DNA of 64,000 nucleotides from Reticulitermes speratus (taxonomy: Eukaryota; Arthropoda; Insecta; Blattodea; Rhinotermitidae): the NCBI GenBank assembly GCA_021186555.1, contig JAJKFL010000006.1:36329478-36393477 (forward strand), in the 5' to 3' direction. Below the pieces are notes generated by a model. It saw only the letters and a list, made by a program, of their open reading frames with translations, did no database searches and was not told where the DNA came from. Positions 13,191 through 23,182 of the stretch are shown one piece after another. The stretch's first letter is position 1. Each line of letters begins with the position of its first letter. The translations under genes were made by a program, and so were the position numbers.

Positions 13191-13415
13191 CAAAACTACT
13201 GAAAGGAATGCTAGCTACCATTCCCAGATATTAACATGCTCTTAAATTATCAGTGCACGCAATTTCGATCTGTCAGTATCGTATCCAAACACTTTAAAAC
13301 TGAGATGTTTTCAAAGGATTTATTAAGTGCTTTCGAGTTATAATTTTGCTCTACATTCTGTTGGCGTAACAGGAACCTAGTGTTCTGCGTAATTGCTTCA
13401 AGATCTATGTCCTTA

Positions 13416-13419
13416 CAAG
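13416..13419. repeat. Gypsy target-site duplication, left
   Basis: CAAG directly before the 5' LTR. The same four bases follow the 3' LTR at 21511-21514. Confidence 0.85.
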
Positions 13420-13822
13420 TGTAACCGTACGGACAGGAAATGGGGGAAGAGATGACTTCCAAAGCTGTAAGATATATGTGTGACAGGTCCGTTAGCTGTA
13501 ACTGGAGTAGTGGTATGGGGGAAACAGAGTTCTGGAGTTGAGGGGCTCTATCCTCTTTTGAGGAGTCAGTCTTTGTTTTTTTTTGTCTTTGGGTTGAGAG
13601 GAGATGGTCAGTTGGTCCTTGAGTTTGGGGCGAGATGGTCGGTTTTGTTCTGGACTAACTAGTTCAGTAGAGAAATAGTGAATTATATTTGAGTGTATGG
13701 TTAACAAGGAAATAAAGAAAGGTATAGCAAGAACGAGTATAAATTCCCCTCGAAGCATCCCCGTAGATTCCCTAGAGTGGAGCTCGTGTTTCTGCTGACT
13801 ATACAGCAGCTAGTCGGTTACA
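13420..13822 (+). repeat. 5' LTR
   Basis: A 403 bp LTR with perfect 7 bp inverted ends, TGTAACC and GGTTACA. AATAAA lies at 13711-13716 and TATAAAT at 13738-13744. TCAGT-type initiators are also present (for example near 13563). The transcription start is not determined from sequence. Confidence 0.95.
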
Positions 13823-14236
13823 GCAAGAATTTTTGGCGCCTGCAACCTGGGGCGATCGAACGGCCTACGGTGAAAAAGGAAAGAATACAACAGAAAACAG
13901 CCGAAAAAGTTGAGTATAAGTGCTAACGACGATTCCGAAACGTCGGCAAAAAAAAAGACAGAGAGCAAATATCGCACCGAAGAAGAAGATAAGCCAGCAT
14001 CCTAGGCCGGTGTAGACAGGGGAAGACTGCGAAAATACCAGATCGAAGACGGTGAAGCCAACGAAAATCAGCGCCAAGCGACGCGGCAAGCACCGGAGCA
14101 GCACGCACGGAAGCAGCCATCGAGGATCCAGGCAGTCGGAGATCCCGTTTATCGCTGTTGGCTACTCCAATCGTGAAATTAAAGTAAGTGGCACAATTAC
14201 TGGGTTCAGGTGTGCAATATATAGGTACAAAGGAAA
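13823..14236 (+). other. Gypsy 5' leader
   Basis: About 410 bp, purine-rich, between the 5' LTR and the gag ATG. It carries the primer-binding site and a consensus splice donor GTAAGT at 14184-14189. A second GTAAGT lies at 16213-16218 after gag. A short open frame from 14052 is in a different frame from gag and looks incidental. Confidence 0.6.
13834..13854 (+). other. Gypsy primer-binding site
   Basis: TGGCGCC begins 11 bp after the LTR and continues as TGCAACCTGGGGCG. The first seven bases and the GGGGC block resemble the tRNA-Lys type site used by many insect Gypsy elements, with small differences between them. The tRNA-Lys assignment is an inference. Confidence 0.65.
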
Positions 14237-16207
14237 ATGGCAGAGAAATGTCTCCGTAGTCGGTGTATCGCCACAACTGACATTGAGCAACACGATTCGA
14301 TAGTGACAATTGTAGGCGAGAGGTTAGTTACTGACAGGGAACAGACAAACCAGATTGTTAGCTCAGATCATGTAAGCGCAGTTGTTGATGCCATAAAAGA
14401 TAGACCAGCCAAAGATGTAGACAGTGCTAGTCAACAGACAACCATGTCAGCTGTTCAGTTGCAAGATATCCTAGCTAGTGTTAAGCAGGCAATTCAGGCT
14501 GAGATAAGCAAACAAACAGAATTGCAAACAGCAGCTCTAGATTTAAAGTTAAATTCAGTTTGTGAGAATCTAAAGTCGGAGCTGAGAAAAGAGAATGAAA
14601 AATTAGCTGCTAGTTTAACAAACCAATTCAGGTCAGATAACGAGAAAGTGAGGCAGGAGCTATCTCTAAGATTACAAACAGAAATTCAGAATAGGCCACA
14701 AGAAATAAGTGTATTATGGAAAAATACTGAAACTGAGCTTGCTAAAATAAGTAAGAATATTGATGATGTGTGTACTGGTATGGATGAAAGAGTAGCTGCG
14801 CATGTCACTAACACCAGGAAAGAATTAGACAGGAACACAAGGGAGGTAAATGACAGATCAAAGGCACTGACCAAGGAGATAAATGAGCATAAGATACAGG
14901 CTGATATAACTATAGAAGGTATTAGACAGGAATTGGGAGAGACAAAGGAAGGATTGGACAGGAGTGTAGAAGGCATTGGAAATGAAATTAGGGCAATGTC
15001 CGCCGCTTTACAATCTGAGAAACAAAATACTTTTTCGGAATTTCAGAAGGTAAATTTAGCTGTTAGCCGCATTGAGGCAAAGATCACTGCAGGGATAACT
15101 ACACAAATTCAATCAGATGTTTGCAACACCCCACACCACACATCGCTTGTCAGGGTTGAGAATGTAGGTCAGGGCAACAATAACACAACTGCTTCACCAA
15201 GTAGCCATATTGACAACACCAGCTGTGCAGCAAGTATGAGTGTAGTAAATACCTGTAATGTATCTGCATGTAATGGAAGTGTGAATAATGTTCCTGACAT
15301 GTCTTGTAACAACAATGTAAATGCGTTATCTGTGGCAGTTCCTAATGACTGTGCTGACCTAAATGAACTTAGCTTACCAAAATTTAAGGACAGCGCTAAA
15401 CAGGTAGTCGTTCATTTCTTACGGGAACTAGACGAGCACTTTACCCTTAAGAAAACGCCCAAAGAACTCAAACTTCCACTATGCTTAAGAGCCATCGAAG
15501 ACCCTTTTGCCAAACAGTGGTTCGCGACTGTATACGATACTATTGGATCGTACGAAAATTTCAAGACCGCGTTCGCAAACTTGTTATGGGGACACACGCG
15601 CCAAGCTCAAATTAGGTGCAGCATTTACCAAGACCGCTGGGATAAACATAAGAATGAGACCTATACAGAGCACTATATTCGCTATGCAGGTATGGCATCA
15701 ATGCTGAATCCAGCAATGTCGGAGGAGGATTTAGTCGGAGCTATGATAAACCATTTTCCGCCAGAGACACAAAACAGCATGATTTGCGGGAACTTAAAGA
15801 CGACTCAGGACGCCTTGGCGTTTTTGGGGAAGATACAGACATTACAATCTACGCGAGAGCAAAACAGGAGACCGCGACGCGACTATGACGAGCGCGATTC
15901 ACATAGGAAGCCTCCGCGGGAAAACGCATTTGGCTACGCAAACTGCGAGCGTCAATATAATGCGCAAGTTACAAATGTGAGATACATACGAAGCCCGCAA
16001 GATCACAGAGACTCTAGGCGTCAGTCACCGCGACGTTTCGGGAGAAACAGAGATTCAAGCGGCTGGGGGAGAAGTAGGCGACAAGAGCAGCATCCTTTAA
16101 ATCAAAGGGTTCAGGATTTTGAACCCCGCAGAAGCAACAGAGACGAAGTGACAAACGTATCTGGTAGGGGGCAGGATCACGGAAATGGAGGCGCTTTAAA
16201 CGCGTAA
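14237..16207 (+). CDS. gag: Gypsy Gag polyprotein
   Basis: A 656 aa Gag that would form the particle packaging element RNA. The N-terminal half (about residues 60-285) is rich in E, K, Q and L with heptad-like spacing, a predicted coiled coil. An Asn/Ser/Cys-rich linker follows (about 295-370). A Retrotrans_gag-type capsid domain starts near LSLPKFKDSAKQVVVHFL (about 380-540). The C-terminus is Arg-rich with RRDYDERD and SRRQSPRRFGR. No CCHC zinc knuckle is visible, so RNA binding probably relies on the basic tail. ATG 14237 is the first in frame. The stop at 16205-16207 follows a slippery heptamer, so most ribosomes would make Gag and a minority Gag-Pol. Confidence 0.92.
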   Translation: MAEKCLRSRCIATTDIEQHDSIVTIVGERLVTDREQTNQIVSSDHVSAVVDAIKDRPAKDVDSASQQTTMSAVQLQDILASVKQAIQAEISKQTELQTAALDLKLNSVCENLKSELRKENEKLAASLTNQFRSDNEKVRQELSLRLQTEIQNRPQEISVLWKNTETELAKISKNIDDVCTGMDERVAAHVTNTRKELDRNTREVNDRSKALTKEINEHKIQADITIEGIRQELGETKEGLDRSVEGIGNEIRAMSAALQSEKQNTFSEFQKVNLAVSRIEAKITAGITTQIQSDVCNTPHHTSLVRVENVGQGNNNTTASPSSHIDNTSCAASMSVVNTCNVSACNGSVNNVPDMSCNNNVNALSVAVPNDCADLNELSLPKFKDSAKQVVVHFLRELDEHFTLKKTPKELKLPLCLRAIEDPFAKQWFATVYDTIGSYENFKTAFANLLWGHTRQAQIRCSIYQDRWDKHKNETYTEHYIRYAGMASMLNPAMSEEDLVGAMINHFPPETQNSMICGNLKTTQDALAFLGKIQTLQSTREQNRRPRRDYDERDSHRKPPRENAFGYANCERQYNAQVTNVRYIRSPQDHRDSRRQSPRRFGRNRDSSGWGRSRRQEQHPLNQRVQDFEPRRSNRDEVTNVSGRGQDHGNGGALNA

Positions 16208-19200
16208 AGGACGTAAGTGATGGTCGACCTGCGTTCGCATGTGAGACTTCGCGTCTAGACCAGCCGCAATACCAAAAATGCCAAATTAACTGCGCAGAAA
16301 AGAGCAAAGATTGTAAAAGCCTAATTGAGGAGTTTAATGTGTCAAAATTTTTTGAACAACCTTTTGAAGAAAATGAGTTAGAATTAATTGATGAAGGGAG
16401 GTATTCACTATTTATCGCTGAAGATAAATTACAAGGATGTCCGAAGGTAAAGGTCACCATTGGCAATGAGGAAATAACTTCCATTTTAGATACGGGCTGC
16501 GAGCTTTGCTTGATGAGCCAGGAATTATACAACAAGCTAAGAGGCAACGGAATGAAAAATTTAGAACTACCGGTGCAAAATATGAATTTGGTAAGTGCAT
16601 TCAGTGATAAAGCCAGGAAAGTGAGAACACAGGCAATGCTAACTTTGAAGATCGGAGAAGAAACGGTCGATCAGACATTTCTTATAGCTCCAAGACTAAT
16701 GACACAAGTATTAATTGGTGTTGATTTTTGTGTCAGAAATAAAGTAACCATCAGCTTCCCAGATAACTGTTTTACCATGAAAGTTAAAAATGAGCTAACA
16801 AAACACACGTTTCTGCAAGGAAGTGAAGATTTAGCTAACTCACTTGGTGCATCCGCTACAAATTACACTAACAAGGGTGATGTGAGGTTAACATCTGTAG
16901 CTTTTCTCCATTCAACTGAAAAGGAGGGTCGAATAACTGGACACGCCATAAATATCCCACAGAGAGGAACTGAAGGCGAAGTTAGTGCATTTAAGGACAG
17001 ACTGAACCAGGCAGACAACCACACACTTAGAGTTGAGGGTAGCTATTGTAGTATGCAGGCGCGACAGGACGCGTGCAATGTCGTAAATGATTGTCTCGTG
17101 GAGTACAAGAACTCTGAGAAATTATTATACAAGAAGGAAAAAGCCATTGTGCTAGAAAACGAGGGTCACATGAGTGACAATATTGAGTTGGGAAAGAGTA
17201 AGAATTTGGAAACTCTAAAAGAAGTCAGGTCATGTCTTGCCACCAGTTGTGCCAGAACAGAGACTAACGACATCACACATGATGCTATATGCAAATCAAA
17301 TCTATCCGACAGAAGGGATGTAACTTCAGACCAGTTGAAAGCTAAAGTAGATGAGAACGACAACTTATCAGCCTCCCAGAAAGATCAATTATACGCCTTA
17401 CTGTTAAAGTATAGGAGTCATCTAACAAGACGGCCCGGTAGGTGCAATCAATTTGAATACAAGTTTGAAATGACAGGAGATATACCTAAATCAAGAAGTT
17501 CTAGACCGATACCATTTGCACTTAGAGCTCAGGTGAAGGAACAGATACATGAAATGCTAAAAGATGACGTCTTGGAAACATCCTTTTCTGATTATGTAAA
17601 CCCCCTTACTATCGTTGAAAGGGAAGGAAAAAGCCTTAGGATTTGTATAGATGCACGGAGGGTTAATGCACTTATGATACCAGATAGAGTAAAGGTGGAT
17701 CCCATGAAGGAACTGCTACAAAGATTCCATGGAGCTAAGTTTATCACGACTATTGACCTCAGCAGTGCTTTCCTTCAGATTCCGCTACACAGATCATCTA
17801 GGAAGTGGACCAGTTTTCAGTTTGGAAATCAAGTGTACCAATATAAAGTTGTGCCTTATGGTTTTAAAAATAGTTTGTCAGCTTTCATCCGAGCTTTAGA
17901 TATGGTACTAGATGACGATCTGGGCGACAACGTTGTGGCATATGTGGATGACGTAGTCGTACACTCAGTCTGCTTTGAAGATCATTTACGACACGTAGAT
18001 ACAGTGCTGTGGAAACTCACAACAGCAGGGTTCACAATAAATGCAAATAAGTGCAGTTTTTGTAAACCGCAAATCAAGTTCTTGGGACACGTGATAAGCA
18101 GCGAAGCTTTGCTGCCAGACAGAGACCGCATAAAGGCCATTCTCAGTTACCCGCCACCTCGAAACCAGAAGCAACTCAGAAGATTCCTAGGGATATGTAA
18201 TTTTCACCAGCAGTTTATACCAAATTACGCACATTTCGTTTCACCATTGCTCATACTATTAAAGAAAGGGCAGAAGTGGAAATGGACCAGCGACCTGCAA
18301 CAGGCATTTGAAACGCTGCGTGACAAATTCTCCCATAGTATTGAGTTAGTGCACCCTGATAATGAATTAGGATACGTCATTAATACTGACGCAAGTGCGA
18401 GAGCCATTTCGGGCGTGCTAATGCAGGAAGACAAAGCGGGGAACTTGAAAATTGTTTCCACAACTTCGCGAGTACTAAATCCCACCGAACAGCGGTACTC
18501 CACATGCGAGCAAGAACTATTAGCTATAGTTCATTCACTACAGAAGTTCAGGATCTACGTCTACGGACGGAAAATTAAACTTTATACCGACAGCCAAGCA
18601 CTAACATTCCTTTACCGTTGTGTAATAACTTCAAATCGGGTGGCAAGGTGGCTGCTGGCTATTCAGCAGTATGATATCGAAATTTGCCACATCAAAGGGA
18701 CTCAAAATGTATTAGCTGATGTTTTAAGCCGTAATCCGAGTGACTTAAGCGTAGTGGAAACAAAGGAATTGGCAAGACCCAGGATCATCATGGCACATGC
18801 CATTGACTTGAAAGTCGACAACAGCATCTGTAAAAACCTGAAGAACCTAGCCATGTTACAGGACACAGACACAAGACTGAAGGCCATAAAGGACAGACTC
18901 GATGGAAACAACAGGCCCCCTGAAGCGAAGTTTCAGTTGGAAGGAAACGTCTTGTTCTGTAGAAAGGACAGCACCGAAAACTGGAAGGCAATGATTCCGT
19001 CATGTTTAGAACAAAAAGTCATTGAATACACACACAGCAGTCTAGGTCACTTAGGGGTGGACAAGTGCATGAATCAAATTGTACAGTCACTGCATGTGAA
19101 AAACCTTGGCAGGAAAATCCGTAAGTTTATCTCTTGCTGCGATCTCTGCCAAAGGGCTAAGCATCCAACGCAGTCATATAATGTCGAAGAGGGACACCAT

Positions 19201-20049
19201 CTTCCGATGAAACCTGGGGACCTATGTGCTATTGACTTATACGGTAGCCTACCTATATCCCGCACAGGAGTGAAATATATTCTCGTGTGTTATGACGTCT
19301 TCTCCAAACATATAAACCTGTACCCACGTAAAGCCGCAACAACTAAGGCATGTCTAAATAAATTAATGAATAGATATTTTGAAGACATAATCAAACCCAA
19401 GGTGATCCTTTCTGATAATGGTAGTCAACTTAGGTCACCAAATTGGAAGAAGAAATTGTCAGAACATAAAGTAGATGTACGCTTTTCACCAGTACGCCAC
19501 CCACAGAGCAATCCAAGTGAAAGAGTTATGAAGGAACTGTCAAAGTTTTGCCGCCTATATTGCCACCAAAACCACAAAAGTTGGGCAGATTTATTGCCGC
19601 ATATAGAGCAGTGGTTGAATAATACCGTTGCCAGTTCCACTGGTTACGCACCGGTCGAGTTAATTTTCGGCGCGGAGAAACCAGACATCTTCGCGAAGTT
19701 TTTACCGCAGTTAGTAGATCCGCCAGAGAACGAGAAATTAGCAGCCAAGGTTTTGAAGGCGTATGCTAAAATGAAAGAAAAGGCTTTAAAAAGGGAAAAG
19801 CGAAAGAAATTAGGCAACTCCAAATGGAATCCGAAAGTTAATGATAAGGTACTTGTGAGAACCAACCCTACGTCAGACGCTGTAAAAGGAACGACATCGA
19901 AATTTATGTTACTGTACGAAGGGCCATTTTTTATTTCAAAGGTATATCCTCATTCAGCTTATGAGCTAAAGGACGAAGAAGGAAGGGAAAGAGGAAAATT
20001 CAGCAAGAAGGCTTTAAAGCCATACAGAGACGATAACAACTTGAGCTAG
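16168..20049 (+). CDS. pol: Gypsy Pol (protease, RT, RNase H, integrase)
   Basis: Pol is read by -1 frameshift from gag; the frame has no ATG near its start (opens after a TAG at 16165). Protease: DTG at 16489-16497. RT: TIDLSSAFLQI, then YVDD at 17941-17952. RNase H: the first Asp in NTDAS at 18388-18390, and LYTDSQAL near 18590. Integrase: an HHCC zinc-binding segment (about 19030-19160, ending CDLCQRAK), catalytic D at 19234, D at 19414 and E at 19519, giving the canonical D-x-D with 35 residues to E. The C-terminal tail after about 19700 is basic, without an obvious chromodomain. There are no internal stops. Fused to Gag the product is about 1,930 aa. It appears intact and could be active. 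Confidence 0.94.
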   Translation, partial: GAGSRKWRRFKRVKDVSDGRPAFACETSRLDQPQYQKCQINCAEKSKDCKSLIEEFNVSKFFEQPFEENELELIDEGRYSLFIAEDKLQGCPKVKVTIGNEEITSILDTGCELCLMSQELYNKLRGNGMKNLELPVQNMNLVSAFSDKARKVRTQAMLTLKIGEETVDQTFLIAPRLMTQVLIGVDFCVRNKVTISFPDNCFTMKVKNELTKHTFLQGSEDLANSLGASATNYTNKGDVRLTSVAFLHSTEKEGRITGHAINIPQRGTEGEVSAFKDRLNQADNHTLRVEGSYCSMQARQDACNVVNDCLVEYKNSEKLLYKKEKAIVLENEGHMSDNIELGKSKNLETLKEVRSCLATSCARTETNDITHDAICKSNLSDRRDVTSDQLKAKVDENDNLSASQKDQLYALLLKYRSHLTRRPGRCNQFEYKFEMTGDIPKSRSSRPIPFALRAQVKEQIHEMLKDDVLETSFSDYVNPLTIVEREGKSLRICIDARRVNALMIPDRVKVDPMKELLQRFHGAKFITTIDLSSAFLQIPLHRSSRKWTSFQFGNQVYQYKVVPYGFKNSLSAFIRALDMVLDDDLGDNVVAYVDDVVVHSVCFEDHLRHVDTVLWKLTTAGFTINANKCSFCKPQIKFLGHVISSEALLPDRDRIKAILSYPPPRNQKQLRRFLGICNFHQQFIPNYAHFVSPLLILLKKGQKWKWTSDLQQAFETLRDKFSHSIELVHPDNELGYVINTDASARAISGVLMQEDKAGNLKIVSTTSRVLNPTEQRYSTCEQELLAIVHSLQKFRIYVYGRKIKLYTDSQALTFLYRCVITSNRVARWLLAIQQYDIEICHIKGTQNVLADVLSRNPSDLSVVETKELARPRIIMAHAIDLKVDNSICKNLKNLAMLQDTDTRLKAIKDRLDGNNRPPEAKFQLEGNVLFCRKDSTENWKAMIPSCLEQKVIEYTHSSLGHLGVDKCMNQIVQSLHVKNLGRKIRKFISCCDLCQRAKHPTQSYNVEEGHHLPMKPGDLCAIDLYGSLPISRTGVKYILVCYDVFSKHINLYPRKAATTKACLNKLMNRYFEDIIKPKVILSDNGSQLRSPNWKKKLSEHKVDVRFSPVRHPQSNPSERVMKELSKFCRLYCHQNHKSWADLLPHIEQWLNNTVASSTGYAPVELIFGAEKPDIFAKFLPQLVDPPENEKLAAKVLKAYAKMKEKALKREKRKKLGNSKWNPKVNDKVLVRTNPTSDAVKGTTSKFMLLYEGPFFISKVYPHSAYELKDEEGRERGKFSKKALKPYRDDNNLS
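16195..16201 (+). promoter_or_regulatory. -1 ribosomal frameshift heptamer TTTAAAC
   Basis: The gag frame reads T TTA AAC, exactly the X XXY YYZ slippery pattern, six codon-phase bases from the gag TAA. Slipping back one base enters the pol frame, which is open from 16168 to 20049. The frames overlap only at 16168-16207. A possible downstream stem pairs TGGTC (16221-16225) with GACCA (16258-16262); its spacing is long, so the stimulator is uncertain. Confidence 0.85.
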
Positions 20050-21107
20050 ATACAGATGGAGGAGGACAGGATATGAAGTGGGTCACACATGTGAGAAGGA
20101 ATGAGCTACTTTAGTACCTATCAAAATTAAGATATGGATACACAAGGTGACAGGTGAAGTACCATTAGCCAACACCACAGATACGTATATCAACATAAGA
20201 ATGTGAAATGATAGTTGATTGAACGAGTATGATCAGGACAGCGCGGGTAAAATTCCGCAGTAAACAATTCTTAAAAGTAGAAAAGGAAGGAAATTTCTAT
20301 ATGTTAAGAAACTGTTCAGAAATTAGTTGTATGAATAAATGTTAAGTTAATCAATGTTTAGGGATAAGTTATGTAAGGATCAGAGTGTGTGAGAATGTGT
20401 GTTTAACATCGTGAAAAGGAAAAACTGGCATCTGTACGCAATTAGTAGAAGTGTTGGAAAGCTTGGAGTAGCATTCAGGGAATGTTAGAACGAAGATATA
20501 AATAAGTGAAAAAAGTATTGGTTTGGGGTAAATTGCAAAGAAAACCATGAAATAAAATTAATACAATTTATGTAACCCTAGATGTAGAGAAACTATGTTA
20601 ATGGAAGAGTTATAGTTATATGACCTCAGATTCATCTCAAATTGCATGTTATTGTCATTATTAATCAGTGATATTTTTGGATATGTCTTTTAGTTTTATT
20701 GTAATTAATTAAAGTTTTAGTTTTATTATAATAATAATGAGTACAAATGTTCAACCATCATATTAGTTATCCATGTGTAAGCAGAAATTGTATAAAAAAA
20801 AAAGACATAAACAGTCATTATGTTACATGATTTTGTTCCAGAACTAGGGTAGGAGTGTAACACAAAGGCAAGTGTCCCTCATTTACAAGGAAAATAGCTG
20901 TATGGATAGAGATGGTGTGAGTGAAGGAACGAAATGCTAGCAGGTAGTTTAGTTGCCTCAAACTGCCTAAGCTCAAGGGTTATATATATATGATCTGCCT
21001 AATCTCTAAGTTATTTGAATGAAAAAAAAAATTGGTTAAGCGGCATTTGAAATGAACCCTATCATCGTACTTCGTACACTCTAAGTTTCATTTCAAGGGG
21101 GAGATTT
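20050..21107 (+). other. Gypsy 3' non-coding region
   Basis: About 1.06 kb of AT-rich sequence between the pol stop and the 3' LTR. I find no env-like frame, signal peptide or membrane segment in it. It ends with the polypurine tract. Confidence 0.75.
21095..21104 (+). other. Polypurine tract
   Basis: AAGGGGGAGA, three bases (TTT) before the 3' LTR. This is the expected primer for plus-strand DNA synthesis. Confidence 0.8.
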
Positions 21108-21510
21108 TGTAACCGTACGGACAGGAAATGGGGGAAGAGATGACTTCCAAAGTTGTAAGATATATGTGTGACAGGTCCGTTAGCTGTAACTGGAGTAGTG
21201 GTATGGGGGAAACAGAGTTCTGGAGTTGAGGGGCTCTATCCTCTTTTGAGGAGTCAGTCTTTGTTTTTTTTTGTCTTTGGGTTGAGAGGAGATGGTCAGT
21301 TGGTCCTTGAGTTTGGGGCGAGATGGTCGGTTTTGTTCTGGACTAACTAGTTCAGTAGAGAAATAGTGAATTATATTTGAGTGTATGGTTAACAAGTAAA
21401 TAAAGAAAGGTATAGCAAGAACGAGTATAAATTCCCCTGGAAGCATCCCCGTAGATTCCCTAGAGTGGAGCTCGTGTTTCTGCTGACTATACAGCAGCTA
21501 GTCGGTTACA
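21108..21510 (+). repeat. 3' LTR
   Basis: A 403 bp LTR that differs from the 5' LTR at three positions (a C/T near the start, a G/T at the AATAAAG stretch, and a C/G after TATAAATTCCCCT). Same 7 bp inverted ends. Confidence 0.95.
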
Positions 21511-21514
21511 CAAG
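21511..21514. repeat. Gypsy target-site duplication, right
   Basis: CAAG directly after the 3' LTR, matching 13416-13419. Confidence 0.85.
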
Positions 21515-21608
21515 GGACCAATATAACTCTTGTGTAGTACTTTTTCTTATTTCAAGTAATTAACATGAGCACAAAAGAGAAGCAGAAATGTCCCATTCAG
21601 TTCTAATT

Positions 21609-21762
21609 ACTCGCTGTTTTATATAAGTTTTAAAACTTTCGCGGCGACATGATTCAATATAGTCTTCTCGTGCGATCAGCCGAGCCAGTCTCCGAAACGT
21701 TGTATTTAAACCAGTTAACGCGGCTGATCGCACGAGAAGACTATATTGACTCGCTGTTTTAT
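21609..21762. mobile_element. 126 bp palindromic element with 14 bp target duplication
   Basis: ACTCGCTGTTTTAT occurs at 21609-21622 and 21749-21762. Between them lies an element with perfect 29 bp inverted repeats (21654-21682 and 21721-21749). It includes CCGAAACGTTGTA, a decayed hammerhead half. A sister copy is at 57292-57438 with the same first bases (ATAAGTTTTAAAACTTTCGC). Confidence 0.8.
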
Positions 21763-22206
21763 TTAACATTCTTAATGACACACTCTAAAAAATTTAAGGA
21801 CAGTGTTGTTCCAGACCAAACTGAATACGAAGTGAACAGGTATCAGACAGTGTCTGCCTACTCGGAATATAATAAAAACCCAATTAAAACAATTTTAATT
21901 AACCTGGTAAGTTCGTAAACATAGCAACCACAGTGAAAATATTACATACACAAAACCACCCAACCAACCTAATAATAGGCTATTCTAAAGTCTATAAACA
22001 GCTAATGTACTGCCTCATAGTATTCCCTTCTCTGCCACTTACTGCCTAATACAGAATATACCATCAGTACTGGATCTCTTACGTCGAAATCGACACTGAT
22101 GATACCCAGCAATTTCGTCTATAATTTGAGTTATTTTCAGGTAAGAATGTTAATAAACGCATGCCTCCAAAATTACTAGAGTTATTTTTGTCACTCTTCT
22201 AACATT

Positions 22207-22464
22207 TTTTCTGTGGCGCTTCAGCCCAAATCGGTACTAGACCTTCCTTGTTGGAGGTTCCTAGATCACACACAGTTAAACAAACACCCCCGTTACGACT
22301 TCCCTGAACGATAGATCATCTCGTCGTAGACCCCGCTACCCATGCAACACACAACAGACACAAGAGACCAACATCCATGCCCTTAGCGGGACTCGAAGCC
22401 GTTATATCAGCAATCAAGCCACTGCAGACCTACACCTTAGATCGCATGGTCAGTGGGATCGGCG
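22207..22464 (-). mobile_element. tRNA-derived SINE, 258 bp
   Basis: Flanked by CTTCTAACATT at 22196-22206 and 22465-22475 (11 bp target duplication). On the minus strand it has a Pol III B box GCTTCGAGTCC (plus-strand 22389-22399) and ends in CAGAAA. The A box is not clear. No counterpart is evident upstream of gene 3, so it postdates the duplication or was lost there. Confidence 0.65.
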
Positions 22465-23144
22465 CTTCTAACATTCAATTTTGATAAAATGCATCTTCAT
22501 TCCAAATAAGATTCTGGAACTCAGAACGAACTATATTAATTTTTGATTACGTTTATTCCTTTGGAAATTTCTTGGGGAATGCATATTATTTATTTTCAAA
22601 TTTTAAATATCCATCTCAACCTAATAGGCACCAAGGTCATGAACTAGTCCCTAAACTTTGTGTATTTCTGTCTGCCTAGATTAATTAACTCAATATATAT
22701 TATATAACGTATATAATTGATTTCTCCGCCTACTCAAAATACTGTGGAAATATGAAATAAGACGACCCGGCTCATTTCTTATGCAGTTAGTTCCAGACAT
22801 TTAAGCATTTTTAAGTTTGTCACTCCACAAAAGTCTCTAATTTTCTTTCTAGAATCCGGAAAGAGGTCAGAAGTATGTCTTTTGTTTACTTCATGGCGGG
22901 GTACGTTATTCAACACAGAAATAAGTTTATATTCCCCAGCACAAAAGTTTTTGATATTAAATATTAATCTAAAAGTCAGCCAGGTTGTGTAGCCTCAGTT
23001 TTTTTAACCCACCAACTTATTACTCGAATTGATCCAAGACAGCATTACCGCCCGAATTTTACACGCAATTTCTAATGAAACCGCTTCACTTCGTGCTTAA
23101 TCAATATTATAGTAACTTTAAAAGGAGGGGTACACACAGAAGAT

Positions 23145-23182
23145 TATAAATCCCGTGTTCCAGAGTTGTAGTTTTAGTCAGT
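23145..23182 (+). promoter_or_regulatory. OR gene 2 core promoter (TATA + Inr)
   Basis: TATAAA at 23145-23150 and the arthropod initiator TCAGT at 23178-23182, about 35 bp apart, 106 bp before the start ATG. Block and order recur before gene 3, with more conservation than surrounding DNA. That conservation supports a true promoter. Confidence 0.7.

Larger units (their letters stand above)
9597..13415. other. Spacer downstream of OR gene 1
   Basis: No supported gene. A possible poly(A) signal AATAAA lies at 9829-9834. A large foldback element occupies about 9890-10520. From about 10740 to 12100 the sequence aligns with 42830-44800 downstream of gene 2, so the 3' flank belongs to the duplicated unit. 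The best-conserved part is 11313-11380. A minus-strand LINE relic lies at about 12790-13190. Confidence 0.6.
13420..21510 (+). mobile_element. Complete Ty3/Gypsy LTR retrotransposon, 8091 bp
   Basis: A full-length element: 5' LTR (13420-13822), primer-binding site, leader, gag, -1 frameshift, pol (protease, RT, RNase H, integrase), about 1 kb of non-coding 3' region, polypurine tract and 3' LTR (21108-21510). It is flanked by CAAG. The LTRs differ at 3 of 403 positions, so the insertion is recent. Both frames are open and all catalytic residues I checked are present. Integrase placed after RNase H identifies Ty3/Gypsy (Metaviridae). No env frame is present between pol and the 3' LTR. It lies in the spacer between OR genes 1 and 2, in the same orientation. 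Confidence 0.95.

Noticed and set aside
14052..14303. 83-codon open frame before gag
   Set aside because: Different frame from gag, overlaps its start, basic low-complexity composition; no sign of selection.
20050..21107. Possible env gene of the Gypsy element
   Set aside because: No long frame, signal peptide or membrane segment in this interval.
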